From: Dictyoglomus sp. | GTDB taxonomy: Bacteria > Dictyoglomota > Dictyoglomia > Dictyoglomales > Dictyoglomaceae | Assembly: GCA_025060475.1 (NCBI GenBank) | Contig: JANXBZ010000003.1 | Coordinates: 49,602-113,601 of the forward strand | DNA length: 64,000 bases | Reading direction: 5' to 3' | Part shown: positions 43,481 through 53,163 of the stretch, piece after piece | Position numbering within the stretch: the first letter of the stretch is position 1 | Layout of the letters: the number at the start of each line of letters is the position of its first letter | Translations under genes and position numbers: made by a program | The notes under the pieces: model-generated | What the model saw: only the letters and a program-made list of their open reading frames with translations | The model's database searches: none | What the model was told of the DNA's origin: nothing

Positions 43481-45100
43481 ATTTTAAAAAAAATTTTGAT
43501 GTTTTTAATAGTTTTTGCTCTTTTTAATTTGTTCTTCTCCGTATATGGAGAAGAAATTTTTTCTTTATATTTTCCTAACATAAAAGATAAAATTATTGTT
43601 ACTCCACACTTTAAAGGACAAGAAATTTATCTTCCTATTACATTGATCTCTTCTCTTTTAAGTTCTTCTTTCAAAATAGAAAAAGAGAAAGTTTTTATTT
43701 TTAAAAACTCAAAGGAACTTTTCGTGGGAAATATTGGAAGAAAAGAATGTATTATTAATGAAAAGTCTTATAAGCTTTTAGATCCTGTTTTATCTATAGA
43801 TAGTGATATTTTTCTCCCCATTAAGTCTCTTTTTTCTTTATTGGGATATCGAGTGATTATTAAAGAAAAGGCTATTTATATAGTTCAAATTATAGATGAG
43901 ATTAGCTGGAAAGAGGAAAAGGTATTTTTCAAGATAAAATCTGAGGATAAGATAGAGTATAAGAGTTTTAAACTAAAAGATCCAAATAGATTAGTTTTTG
44001 ATCTATATAACTGTATTTTAATAGAGAAGGGTGAGATTTATCCTAAAATTTCTGGAATTAAAAATATTAGATATTCTCAATATTCTACCGCACCTTATGT
44101 GGTTAGAATAGTTTTAGAATTCTATAAAGACTTTTTAGAACCTAAAATAACTTCAGATAACGGACAAGTAGTTTTAAATTTTTCTAAGGAAAAAAGTGAA
44201 GAATCTTTAGAGATAAAACTTGTAGACATAAAATGGATAAAGGATGAAAAAAATCTCTCTATTAATCTTCTTTTTAATTCAGCTTTTACTTACTCTAAAG
44301 GTATTCTGAAAAACCCAGAAAGAATTTTTTTTGACTTTCCTAATGCTACAACCTCTAATACAAATACTATTTTTGTAAACGAAAATCCTGTAGAAAAAAT
44401 AAGATTTGGATTCCAGAGTATTAATCCTAAAATATTAAGAATCGTTTTTGATCTTTACACTGCTACTATTTTTAATGAGGAAGTCTTTACAGATACTTTG
44501 AAAATAAATTTTCCTAGAGAAATAGAAGATCCTAGAATAGAAGAAAAAACAAAGAATCTTTTAGTTATTATTGATCCCGGACATGGAGGAAGTGATCCTG
44601 GAGCTATATATTCAAATATATTAGAAAAGGATTTAAATCTTCAGGTTTCTCTTAAGCTTTCAAAGATATTAAAAGAAAATGGATATAAAGTTATACTTAT
44701 TAGAGAGAAGGATGAAACAATAAGTTTAGATGATAGGGTGAGTTTTGTTAAAAATTTCTTACAAAATAATAATTTAACAGAGAAAGTTATTTATTTAAGT
44801 ATTCATGCTAATGCAGCTCTTTCTCCAGATGTTAGAGGTATAGAAATTTTTTACTCTACTGATTTTTCGTTTGATTTAGCTAAAACTTTTTCTGATACTC
44901 TGTCGAAATATTATTCTGTTAGAACTTTAAGACAAGGAAAATTTTATGTCTTGTCTCGAATACCTATTCCAGGAGTTATTATTGAAATGGGGTTTTTGAG
45001 TAATAATGAAGAAAGACTCCTATTAATCTCTGAAGAGTTTCAAAATAGTCTTGTGGAAAAAATAAAGGAGGCAATAGAAAAATATAATATAGAAAGGTGA
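43481..45100 (+). CDS. N-acetylmuramoyl-L-alanine amidase with AMIN-like domains
   Basis: Cell-wall hydrolase of about 539 aa. A signal peptide ends near FSVYG, two AMIN-like beta domains (about 120-230, 250-345) follow, and a C-terminal Amidase_3 domain has the zinc set DPGHGG, LEKDLN, SIHANA and catalytic Glu in IIEMGFLSN. The start is not obvious. The frame is open from inside tmRNA, but the only good SD (ggagg 43469-43473) is 7 bases from an ATT codon, giving MLKKILMFL. TTG 43496 and ATG 43499 are 22-25 bases from the SD. Confidence 0.88.
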   Translation: MLKKILMFLIVFALFNLFFSVYGEEIFSLYFPNIKDKIIVTPHFKGQEIYLPITLISSLLSSSFKIEKEKVFIFKNSKELFVGNIGRKECIINEKSYKLLDPVLSIDSDIFLPIKSLFSLLGYRVIIKEKAIYIVQIIDEISWKEEKVFFKIKSEDKIEYKSFKLKDPNRLVFDLYNCILIEKGEIYPKISGIKNIRYSQYSTAPYVVRIVLEFYKDFLEPKITSDNGQVVLNFSKEKSEESLEIKLVDIKWIKDEKNLSINLLFNSAFTYSKGILKNPERIFFDFPNATTSNTNTIFVNENPVEKIRFGFQSINPKILRIVFDLYTATIFNEEVFTDTLKINFPREIEDPRIEEKTKNLLVIIDPGHGGSDPGAIYSNILEKDLNLQVSLKLSKILKENGYKVILIREKDETISLDDRVSFVKNFLQNNNLTEKVIYLSIHANAALSPDVRGIEIFYSTDFSFDLAKTFSDTLSKYYSVRTLRQGKFYVLSRIPIPGVIIEMGFLSNNEERLLLISEEFQNSLVEKIKEAIEKYNIER

Positions 45101-45107
45101 CAGAGGC

Positions 45108-45923
45108 ATGAAAAAACTTGGTATTTTGGACTCTGGAGTTGGAGGATTAACTGTTCTTAAAAGTTTAATTGAAACAAAAAAAATATCAAAAGTTATTTAT
45201 TTTGCAGATACAAAATATTTTCCTTATGGTACAAAACCTGTAGATTTTATTCAGAAAAGAGTAGATGAGATTATCAACTTTTTTCTTGAAGAAGGAGTAG
45301 AAGAAGTAATTATTGCCTGTAATACCGCATCTTCTACTGCCTATGATTATTTAAGAAATAAATTTTCTCTTCCTATCCATAGTATAGTAAATTCAGCTTT
45401 ATCGGGACTTTCTAGATTTAACGGAAAGATACTTGGAGTTTTAGCTACTAGAAGAACTTTAGAAAGCGGACTTTATCCTCAATTAATAAAAAGAATTAAT
45501 CCAGAAATAAAAGTTTTTGTCGAGTCCTGTAGTGAGGGGATTTTATTAGAAACAATAGAAAAAGGAATAATTGAAGGAGAGATTATAGAAGAAGAACTTC
45601 ATAAATGTATGATTCCACTAATGGAAAAGAATATTGAAGGGCTTATATTAGGTTGTACTCATCTTCCCTTTATTGCTCCTGTTATAAAAAGAAATTATTC
45701 TAATATAACAGTAATTGATCCTTCAGAAGAAATTGTAAATATTGTAGAGAAGGATGAAGAAAATGTAGAAGAAATAAAAATTGATATTTTTGTGACAAAA
45801 AATGAACTAGAGTTTAAGGAAATTTTGAAGAAATTGTTGAAGGTCGATTGGAATGTTAATAAAATTGATTGGGAAAGGAGTGAGGTTGGTGCTTTCAAAG
45901 GAGAGATTAATAAAAAGATTTGA
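45108..45923 (+). CDS. murI: Glutamate racemase
   Basis: Makes D-Glu for peptidoglycan (271 aa). IGILDSGVGGLTVLK-like opening, YFPYGTK, catalytic Cys in IIACNTASST and in LGCTHLPFI. Between an amidase and an M20 peptidase, so this is an envelope-related stretch. Its 3' end overlaps the next gene by 35 bases. Confidence 0.94.
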   Translation: MKKLGILDSGVGGLTVLKSLIETKKISKVIYFADTKYFPYGTKPVDFIQKRVDEIINFFLEEGVEEVIIACNTASSTAYDYLRNKFSLPIHSIVNSALSGLSRFNGKILGVLATRRTLESGLYPQLIKRINPEIKVFVESCSEGILLETIEKGIIEGEIIEEELHKCMIPLMEKNIEGLILGCTHLPFIAPVIKRNYSNITVIDPSEEIVNIVEKDEENVEEIKIDIFVTKNELEFKEILKKLLKVDWNVNKIDWERSEVGAFKGEINKKI

Positions 45924-46986
45924 AGAAATGGTTAAAATTTCAAGTCCTTCTCTCAAAGAGAAAAATTTTTGTGATTATTTAAAAAAAGAACTTGAAAGAT
46001 TGAATTTACCATACAAAGAAGATAATGCAGGAGAAAAAATTGGAGGAAATTCAGGTAATTTAATTATAAATTTTGAAGGAAAAGGGGATCCTATATTTTT
46101 AGTTGCTCATATGGATACAGTTTCACCATGTGAGAATATTATTCCTAATATTAACGGGGAATATATAAAAAGTAGTGGAAACACTATATTAGGAGCAGAC
46201 AATAAATCTGCAATCGCTGCAATATTAGAAGCTGTGGAAGCAATAATAGAGGATAATCTGGAGCATAGAAATATAGAAATAATATTTACTGTTGCTGAAG
46301 AAATAGGTCTTCTTGGTGCAAAAAATTTAGATTTTTCCTTAATTAAATCTAATGAAGGATACGTATTAGATTCTGATGGGGAATTGGGTTCTGTGATTCT
46401 TAGAGCGCCTTATCATTCCCGTTTTTTTCTAAACATTTATGGAAAGGCCTCCCATGCAGGAGCAGAACCTGAAAAAGGATTAAGTGCTATTCTTCTTTCT
46501 AGTGAATTTATATTAAATTTGCCTTGGGGAAAGATTGACGAAGATACTACAGGAAATGTTGGAATAATAAGAGGAGGAAGAGCAACAAATATTATACCCG
46601 ATGAAGTGTATTTAGAAGGAGAATTTAGAAGTTTGGATTTAGAAAAACTTAATTTATGTTTTAAAAATTTCGAGGAACAATTAAAAATAATAGAAATAAA
46701 AGGTGGTAAGTGGAATTTGAAAAAAGAGGATCTTTATAAAGGTTATTCCTTTAATGAAAAAGATCCGATTATTGAAAGACTTAAACCTATTTTTGAGAAT
46801 CTTAACTACAAATTAACCTTTAGATCTACAAAGGGAGGAAGCGATGCAAACATTTTTAATGAGAGAGGGTTAAAAGCTTTAAATATTGGAATTGCTGTTG
46901 AAAACCCTCATTCTGTTGATGAAAGAATTAAGATAGATCATCTCTTTGGACTTTCTAAAATTGTATATTATTTAATTAAAAATTGA
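45889..46986 (+). CDS. M20-family peptidase (PepT-like tripeptidase/aminopeptidase)
   Basis: 365 aa: Zn-peptidase with VAHMDTVSP, GADNKSAIAAILEA, TVAEEIGLLGA, and a dimerisation insert around HSRFFLNIYGKASHAGAEPEKG, ending near PHSVDERI. Closest to peptidase T-like proteins. Start chosen at GTG 45889 (aaaggag 8 bases upstream); TTG 45886 and ATG 45853 are alternatives. Probably recycles peptides as a source of amino acids. Confidence 0.85.
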   Translation: MLSKERLIKRFEEMVKISSPSLKEKNFCDYLKKELERLNLPYKEDNAGEKIGGNSGNLIINFEGKGDPIFLVAHMDTVSPCENIIPNINGEYIKSSGNTILGADNKSAIAAILEAVEAIIEDNLEHRNIEIIFTVAEEIGLLGAKNLDFSLIKSNEGYVLDSDGELGSVILRAPYHSRFFLNIYGKASHAGAEPEKGLSAILLSSEFILNLPWGKIDEDTTGNVGIIRGGRATNIIPDEVYLEGEFRSLDLEKLNLCFKNFEEQLKIIEIKGGKWNLKKEDLYKGYSFNEKDPIIERLKPIFENLNYKLTFRSTKGGSDANIFNERGLKALNIGIAVENPHSVDERIKIDHLFGLSKIVYYLIKN

Positions 46987-46998
46987 GGAATAGGATAT

Positions 46999-47412
46999 AT
47001 GGGAGAAAAAACTATTGTCCTTGGAGTTATAGGTTCTGATGTACATGCAGTAGGTCTTAGAGTTTTAGATTATGCTCTAAGATCTGCAGGATTTGAAGTT
47101 ATAAATATTGGGGTTTTATCCTCTCAAGAAGATTTTATAAAAGCTTCTCTTGAGACAGGTGCAAGAGCAATATTAGTGTCATCTCTTTATGGGCATGCAG
47201 AATTAGATTGTCAAGGATTTAAAGAAAAACTTATAGAAGCAGGTTTAGGAGATATCCTTCTTTATATAGGAGGAAATTTAGGAATTGGAAAAAAGAATTG
47301 GGAAGAAGTTGTAAAAAGATTTAAGGAGTTAGGATTTCATAGAGTTTATCCTCCTAAAACAACTCCTGATGAGGTTATTGAAGATTTAAAGAAAGATTTG
47401 GGTTTAAAATAA
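46999..47412 (+). CDS. glmS: Glutamate mutase small (B12-binding) subunit
   Basis: 137 aa. DVHAVG at residues 14-19 is the DXHXXG B12 motif, with His16 as the cobalt ligand, the position known in Clostridium MutS. Adenosylcobalamin-dependent isomerisation of L-glutamate to threo-3-methylaspartate, with GlmE. No B12 synthesis gene is in the window. First gene of a cluster running to 55436. Confidence 0.95.
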   Translation: MGEKTIVLGVIGSDVHAVGLRVLDYALRSAGFEVINIGVLSSQEDFIKASLETGARAILVSSLYGHAELDCQGFKEKLIEAGLGDILLYIGGNLGIGKKNWEEVVKRFKELGFHRVYPPKTTPDEVIEDLKKDLGLK

Positions 47413-47415
47413 AAA

Positions 47416-48789
47416 ATGTTAGGATTGTTTTTGGATTTAGGAAGTACCTTTACCAAAGCTATTGCTTTTGATTTAGAAAAAGAGGAGATTATAGGTAAAG
47501 CAAAAGTACCATCTACTGTAAATATTGATGTAACGATTGGTGTAAAATATGTCTTAGATGAAATATATAGACAAACGGGAAAGAAATTAGAAGGATTCGA
47601 AATTAAGAGAGCATGTAGTAGTGCCAAGGGTGGACTAAAAATAGTGGCAGTTGGTCTTGTTCCCGATTTAACTGCAGAAGCTGCAAAAAGAGCTGCTTTG
47701 GGGGCTGGAGGAAAAGTAATCAAAACTTATAGTTTCGAATTAACTGATAATGATCTAAAAGAAATAGAAGATTTAAAGCCTGATTTGATAATTTTAGCGG
47801 GTGGCACTGATGGTGGAAATAGATATTATCCTTTAATTAATGCACGAAAGCTTTCAGAAATTCCTATAAATATTCCTATAATTTATGCTGGAAATAGAAC
47901 AATATCAGACGAAATAGAGAAAATATTTGAAAAATCAGGAAAAGAAATATGGATCACTGAAAATGTTATGCCAGAATTTGGAAAGCTAAACATTAGTCCT
48001 GTACAAAATTTGATTAGGGAAATTTTTATCTCCCGTTTAATACATGCGAAGGGTTTAGAAAAAGTTAAAAATTTTTTAGAAGGCGTTATAATGCCAACTC
48101 CCCTCGCAGTTTTAAAGGCCTGTGAAAGTTTCTCGAAGATTTGGGGAGAAACAATCTTGGTAGATATAGGTGGAGCAACTACTGATGTTTGCTCTATAGC
48201 TCATGGAAGACCAACTGGAATTGGAGTAATATGGAAGGGATTACCTGAGCCTTATGTTAAAAGAACTGTAGAAGGAGATTTAGGTGTAAGGGTAAGTGCT
48301 TTGTCTTTATGGGAAATAGTAGAAGAAGAAAAATGGAAAGAATTTTTAGGAGAATTAAATTCATATAAAGAAAAAGTAAAATTTTTAAGTGAGAATACAG
48401 ACTTTTTACCGGAAAAAGAAGAGGATTTCTTTTTAGATTATGTACTATCTTATCATGCTATAAGAATTGCAGTAGAAAGACATTGTGGATACTTAGAACC
48501 GCTTTATACTCCCATGGGTGTAACATATCTTCAGTATGGAAAGGATTTGACAGGAGTAGAAAATTTAATAGGAACAGGAGGTCCGTTGGTTTATAATCCT
48601 TATAATGTCTCTGCATTAAAATCAGCATTATTTGATGAAAAAAACCCATTTGTATTGAAACCTAGGAATCCAAAGATTTATCTAGATAAAGAATACATCT
48701 TTTTTGCTATAGGACTTCTCTCAGAAATCTTTCCTGAAAAAGCTATAAATATATTAAAAAAATATGTGATAAAAATAGATCAATACTAA
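47416..48789 (+). CDS. glmL: Glutamate mutase-associated ASKHA protein MutL
   Basis: 457 aa. FLDLGSTFTKAIAFDLE is the ATPase phosphate-1 loop of the actin-like/ASKHA fold; VDIGGATTDV is the phosphate-2 loop. In clostridia this gene always lies between the S and E subunits and is thought to reactivate the B12 enzyme, as diol-dehydratase reactivases do. Positioned 3 bases after glmS. The exact role is inferred. Confidence 0.88.
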   Translation: MLGLFLDLGSTFTKAIAFDLEKEEIIGKAKVPSTVNIDVTIGVKYVLDEIYRQTGKKLEGFEIKRACSSAKGGLKIVAVGLVPDLTAEAAKRAALGAGGKVIKTYSFELTDNDLKEIEDLKPDLIILAGGTDGGNRYYPLINARKLSEIPINIPIIYAGNRTISDEIEKIFEKSGKEIWITENVMPEFGKLNISPVQNLIREIFISRLIHAKGLEKVKNFLEGVIMPTPLAVLKACESFSKIWGETILVDIGGATTDVCSIAHGRPTGIGVIWKGLPEPYVKRTVEGDLGVRVSALSLWEIVEEEKWKEFLGELNSYKEKVKFLSENTDFLPEKEEDFFLDYVLSYHAIRIAVERHCGYLEPLYTPMGVTYLQYGKDLTGVENLIGTGGPLVYNPYNVSALKSALFDEKNPFVLKPRNPKIYLDKEYIFFAIGLLSEIFPEKAINILKKYVIKIDQY

Positions 48790-48803
48790 GGAGATGAAAT
48801 ACT

Positions 48804-50261
48804 ATGGTTTTAAAGAATAAGAAATGGGATGAAAAATATTTTTTTAGAATGAGAGAAGAGGTTCTGAATACATGGCACACAGGAAAAGAAGTAGATTTGA
48901 AATCGGGTATTGAATATCATAAATCTCTTCCTCTAGAAAAACAATTTGACTATGTTCTAAGAAATGGAGAAAAGGAGAATAAAATACTCCTACAGCCTAG
49001 AGCAGGAGTTCCAATTCTTAAGGAACATATTGAATTATTAAAATATCTTCAAGATAATGAAGCTGATCTTTTACCTACAACTATTGATAGTTATACTCGT
49101 CAAAATAGATATAGAGAAGCACAATTGGGATTAGATGAAAGCTTAAAAGAAGGAAGATCTTTGCTAAATGGTTTTCCAGCAGTAAATTATGGGGTTAGAG
49201 GATGCAGAGAAATTATAGAAAATGTTAAAATTCCAGTAGAGGTGAGACATGGTTCTCCTGATGCAAGACTTTTGGCAGAGATAACCTTATGTTCTGGTTT
49301 TACGTCTTTCGAAGGAGGAGGAATAACCTATAATATACCCTATGCAAAAGATGTTCCTTTAGAGAATTCTCTTATTTATTGGCAATATGTGGATTACTTA
49401 GTGGGTTATTATGCAGAAAATGGAGTAATTATAAACCGAGAATCTTTTGGCCCATTAACTGGAACCTTGGTTCCTCCGTGTATATCAATAAGCATAGGAA
49501 TTATTGAAGCTCTTTTAGCAGTAGAACAAGGAGTCAAAAGTTTCAGTGTAGGATATGGGGAAGGTGGAAATATTGTTCAAGATGTGGCTGCAATAAAAGT
49601 TATGAAGAGACTAACAGAGAAATATCTTAAAGATTTTGGATATTATGATGTTCATATTACTACAGTTTTACATCATTGGATGGGAGGGTTTCCAGAAGAT
49701 GAAGCAAGAGCTTTTGCTGTGATAACTTATGGTACCATTGCAGGATTTTTGGGTTCTGTATCAAAGATTATTGTTAAAACTCCGCAAGAAGCTATTGGAA
49801 TTCCTACTAAAGAAGCAAATGCTCAAGCCCTAAGAAATACTCGACAAACTCTTCAGATGTTAGAAAATCAATATTTTCTAGATCAAAAACTTGTTGAGGA
49901 AGAAGAAAAAATTATTGAGGAAGAAGTAAAAAGTATTTTAGATAAAGTTTATACGCTTGGAGAAGGAGATTTTTTAATTGGTACTGTAAGAGCTTTTTCT
50001 TCTGGAGTTTTAGATGTACCTTTTGCTCCTAGTAGATTTGCCCATGGAAGAGTTATGCCAATAAGAGATAATAACGGTGCTATCAGATTTTTTGATTTTG
50101 GAAATTTACCTATTCCTACTGAAATAAAGGATTTTCATAAAGAGAAAATTGAGGAAAGATCTAAGTTTGAGGGAAGACCTGTGAGTTTTCAGATGGTTCT
50201 TGATGACATATATGCAATAAGTAAAGGAAGACTTATAGGAAGATTTAAAAAGGGAACCTAA
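48804..50261 (+). CDS. glmE: Glutamate mutase epsilon (catalytic) subunit
   Basis: 485 aa TIM-barrel subunit. Family motifs include LLQPRAGVPILKEHIELL, VNYGVRGCREIIENVK, RHGSPDARLLAEITLCSG and FTSFEGGGITYNIPYAKD. Forms the active site with the B12 subunit. Complete. Followed by methylaspartate ammonia-lyase 2 bases away. Confidence 0.94.
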   Translation: MVLKNKKWDEKYFFRMREEVLNTWHTGKEVDLKSGIEYHKSLPLEKQFDYVLRNGEKENKILLQPRAGVPILKEHIELLKYLQDNEADLLPTTIDSYTRQNRYREAQLGLDESLKEGRSLLNGFPAVNYGVRGCREIIENVKIPVEVRHGSPDARLLAEITLCSGFTSFEGGGITYNIPYAKDVPLENSLIYWQYVDYLVGYYAENGVIINRESFGPLTGTLVPPCISISIGIIEALLAVEQGVKSFSVGYGEGGNIVQDVAAIKVMKRLTEKYLKDFGYYDVHITTVLHHWMGGFPEDEARAFAVITYGTIAGFLGSVSKIIVKTPQEAIGIPTKEANAQALRNTRQTLQMLENQYFLDQKLVEEEEKIIEEEVKSILDKVYTLGEGDFLIGTVRAFSSGVLDVPFAPSRFAHGRVMPIRDNNGAIRFFDFGNLPIPTEIKDFHKEKIEERSKFEGRPVSFQMVLDDIYAISKGRLIGRFKKGT

Positions 50262-50263
50262 TA

Positions 50264-51505
50264 ATGAGAATAAATTCTGCATTATATTCTATAGGATTAT
50301 CAGGATTTTATTTTGATGATCAAAGAGCTATAAAAGCAGGTGCTCGAGAAGATGGCTTTGCATACAGGGGTACTCCATTAACTCCTGGTTATGAATCAGT
50401 AAGACAAAAAGGAGAAAGTTTATCCATAATTTTCATACTAGAAAATGGATGTATAGCTTATGGAGATTGTTCTGCCATTCAATATTCTGGTGCAGGAGGA
50501 AGAGAACCATTATTTAGAGCAAAAGATTTCTTCGAGATTTTAGACAAAAAAATCTTTCCTTTTCTTTTGGGAAAAGAGTGGAATAGCTTCAAAGAGTTAT
50601 CAGAAATTATTGAAAATTGGGAAGAAAATGGTAAAAAATTGCATTCCGCGTTAAGATATGGAATAACGCAAGCTATTCTTGATGCTTTTGCAAAATCTAC
50701 AAAAAAAACTATGACAGAAATTATTGCTGAAGAATATAATCTTCCTATTATTGTAAAGTCTATTCCTATATTTTGCCAATCAGGAGATGATAGGTATATC
50801 AATGCAGATAAAATGATTATAAAAAGGGTTGATGTTTTACCTCATGCATTAATAAATAATGTGGAAACTAAATTAGGTTGGAGAGGAGAAAAATTAATAG
50901 AATACTTAGGTTGGTTAAAAGAAAGAATAAAAATTTTAGCAGGGGAAGATTATAAACCCATATTTCATATTGATGTTTATGGGACTATAGGTTTAGCTTT
51001 TCAGTATAATCTAGATGAAATAGTAGAATATTTGTATAAATTAGAAAAAATAGTTTATCCCAATAAGTTAAGAATTGAGGGACCTGTAGATTTGGAGAGT
51101 AAAGAAAAACAAATTGAATATCTAACAAAATTAAGGAAAAAGTTGAAAGAAAAAGGTATAAATGTAGACATAGTTGCAGATGAATGGTGCAATAGTTTAG
51201 AAGATATAGAAGAATTTGTTAATGCAGAAGCTGTAGATATGATTCAAATAAAAACTCCTGTTTTAGGAAGTGTACATAAGTCTATAGAAGCAGTTTTGTT
51301 TTGTAAGAATAATAATGTAGGAGCTTATGTGGGAGGAACATGTAACGAAACTGATAGGTCAGCACAAATTTCAGTTCATATTGCTCTAGCAACTCAAGCA
51401 GACCAAATTTTAGCAAAACCTGGCATGGGAGTAGATGAAGGATTAATGATTGTCTATAATGAAATGCAGAGGACTTTAAGTATTCTTAAAGCAAAAGGAT
51501 ATTAA
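50264..51505 (+). CDS. mal: Methylaspartate ammonia-lyase
   Basis: 413 aa enolase-superfamily enzyme: 3-methylaspartate to mesaconate plus ammonia. N-terminal GFYFDDQRAIKAGAREDG; metal ligands in HIDVYGTIG, EGPVD and DEWCNSLEDI; catalytic Lys in QIKTPVLGSVHKSIEAV; C-terminal GGTCNETDRSAQISVHIALA and KPGMGVDEG. Directly follows glmE, giving glutamate to mesaconate in four adjacent genes. Confidence 0.95.
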   Translation: MRINSALYSIGLSGFYFDDQRAIKAGAREDGFAYRGTPLTPGYESVRQKGESLSIIFILENGCIAYGDCSAIQYSGAGGREPLFRAKDFFEILDKKIFPFLLGKEWNSFKELSEIIENWEENGKKLHSALRYGITQAILDAFAKSTKKTMTEIIAEEYNLPIIVKSIPIFCQSGDDRYINADKMIIKRVDVLPHALINNVETKLGWRGEKLIEYLGWLKERIKILAGEDYKPIFHIDVYGTIGLAFQYNLDEIVEYLYKLEKIVYPNKLRIEGPVDLESKEKQIEYLTKLRKKLKEKGINVDIVADEWCNSLEDIEEFVNAEAVDMIQIKTPVLGSVHKSIEAVLFCKNNNVGAYVGGTCNETDRSAQISVHIALATQADQILAKPGMGVDEGLMIVYNEMQRTLSILKAKGY

Positions 51506-51508
51506 TAG

Positions 51509-52846
51509 ATGTTAAAGATATATTCTCCCACTGCAATTTTGGGATATGGCTTTCCAATAGAAAGTTATAAAAAAGCTTTAGAGTTAAATCCAGATGTTAT
51601 TGCAGTGGATGCAGGCTCTACAGATCCAGGTCCATATTATCTTGGAAAGGGAATTTCTTTTGTAGAAAAAGAAGCAACTAAAAGAGATCTTTCTTTATTA
51701 TTGGAAATGGCAAAAAAGAAAGATATTCCCCTAATTATTGGAAGCGCTGGAGGCTGTGGCACAAAAACTTCAGTAGAATGGACTTTAAATATTGTAAAGG
51801 AAATTTGTAAAAAGGAAAAAATGCATTTTAATATAGCTCTTATTTTTTCTGATGTTTCAAAAGAAAGGGTATTGCAAGCATTAAGGAAGGGAAAAATTAA
51901 AAGTTTAGACGGTTCTCATGAATTAAAAGAAAATGATGTATTAAATTCAACAAATATCGTTGCTCAAATAGGAGTAAAACCTTTTATCGATGCTTTAGAA
52001 AAAAATAGTCAAATAATCATAGCAGGAAGAAGTTATGATCCCAATCCATTCTCAGCTTTGCCTTTAATGAAGGGATATGATAGAGGCCTTTCTTTTCATT
52101 TGGGAAAGATTTTAGAATGTGGTGCTATAGCTTGTGAACCTGGAAGTGGAAGGGATGGTTTAATGGGAGTAATCTTTGAAGACCGATTTGAAGTTTTTCC
52201 TTTAGATGAAAGAAAAAAATGTACTGTTTTATCTGTTGCATCTCATACTTTGTATGAAAAAAGTGATCCTTATCATTTGTATGGTCCTGATGGGATGATT
52301 AATCTAGAAGATACAGTATTTTTACAAAAAGATGAAAGAACAGTAATAGTTAAAGGTTCAAAATTTATTCCATCGGTCAAAAAATGGATAAAGATTGAAG
52401 GTGCGGAATTTTTAGGTTATAGGGGGGTTTGCATAGCTGGTATAAGGGATCCTATTATGATTTCTAAAATAGATGAAATATTAAAAGCTCAGTATAAGAT
52501 TCTGGAAGAGAATTTTCCTAAATTGTTAGGACAATATAAAATAAGTTTTCATATATATGGTAAAAATGGAGTAATGGGACCATGGGAAAAGGAAAAGAGA
52601 ACTTCCCATGAACTTGGATTGGTAATAGAAGTTTTAAGTAAAAATAGGAAAATAACAAAAACTATATTGGGATTTATAAGATCTTCTCTTCTTCATTTTG
52701 GGTATGAAGGAAGAATTTCTACTGCAGGAAATTTAGCCTTTCCCTTCTCTCCAGCAGAAAGTATATGGGGAGAGGCTTATAGATTTAGTGTTTATCATCT
52801 AATTAATGAAGAATTAGAATTTCCTATGGAAGTCTTTAAAATATGA
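51509..52846 (+). CDS. AtuA-like (DUF1446) protein of unknown chemistry
   Basis: 445 aa, AtuA/DUF1446 family by the VDAGSTDPGPYYLGKG motif, IIGSAGGCGTK and IIAGRSYDPNPFSALP. The family was named for acyclic terpene utilisation in Pseudomonas, but reaction is not established to my knowledge. A paired DUF4387 gene follows with a 4-base overlap, a known association. In this operon it lies between methylaspartate ammonia-lyase and the hydratase, so it may act on mesaconate or citramalate or their CoA esters (inference). Confidence 0.75.
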   Translation: MLKIYSPTAILGYGFPIESYKKALELNPDVIAVDAGSTDPGPYYLGKGISFVEKEATKRDLSLLLEMAKKKDIPLIIGSAGGCGTKTSVEWTLNIVKEICKKEKMHFNIALIFSDVSKERVLQALRKGKIKSLDGSHELKENDVLNSTNIVAQIGVKPFIDALEKNSQIIIAGRSYDPNPFSALPLMKGYDRGLSFHLGKILECGAIACEPGSGRDGLMGVIFEDRFEVFPLDERKKCTVLSVASHTLYEKSDPYHLYGPDGMINLEDTVFLQKDERTVIVKGSKFIPSVKKWIKIEGAEFLGYRGVCIAGIRDPIMISKIDEILKAQYKILEENFPKLLGQYKISFHIYGKNGVMGPWEKEKRTSHELGLVIEVLSKNRKITKTILGFIRSSLLHFGYEGRISTAGNLAFPFSPAESIWGEAYRFSVYHLINEELEFPMEVFKI

Positions 52847-53163
52847 GTAAACTTATTAATTTAGCAAAAATTATAAGAACAAAAAATAGTGGGCCTTTTG
52901 TTTTAACCATTGATATAATTTTAAAAGACAAGGAAATCTATGAAAGATTAAAAAAGAAAAACTATTTTTCTAGAGAATGGTGGGCAAAAACTTATAATAT
53001 AGATATAGAAGATGTATTATCTATAGTTTATTTTGATCCAGTTTGTGCAGTAAAAGCAAATATAAGAAGATTTGTATCCTCGGGAGATTTTGGAGATACT
53101 GATGTGTATGGAGCTCAACAGCATGCTCCTTTATTAGAGGTGGAAATAGATGAGAATTGTTAA
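52843..53163 (+). CDS. DUF4387 protein
   Basis: 106 aa. RTKNSGPFVLTIDIILKD opening and C-terminal SSGDFGDTDVYGAQQHAPLL are hallmarks of DUF4387. It overlaps the AtuA-like gene by 4 bases and the hydratase alpha gene by 14. A partner subunit of AtuA-like proteins is likely; many acidic/His residues could bind metal. Function unknown. Confidence 0.78.
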   Translation: MSKLINLAKIIRTKNSGPFVLTIDIILKDKEIYERLKKKNYFSREWWAKTYNIDIEDVLSIVYFDPVCAVKANIRRFVSSGDFGDTDVYGAQQHAPLLEVEIDENC

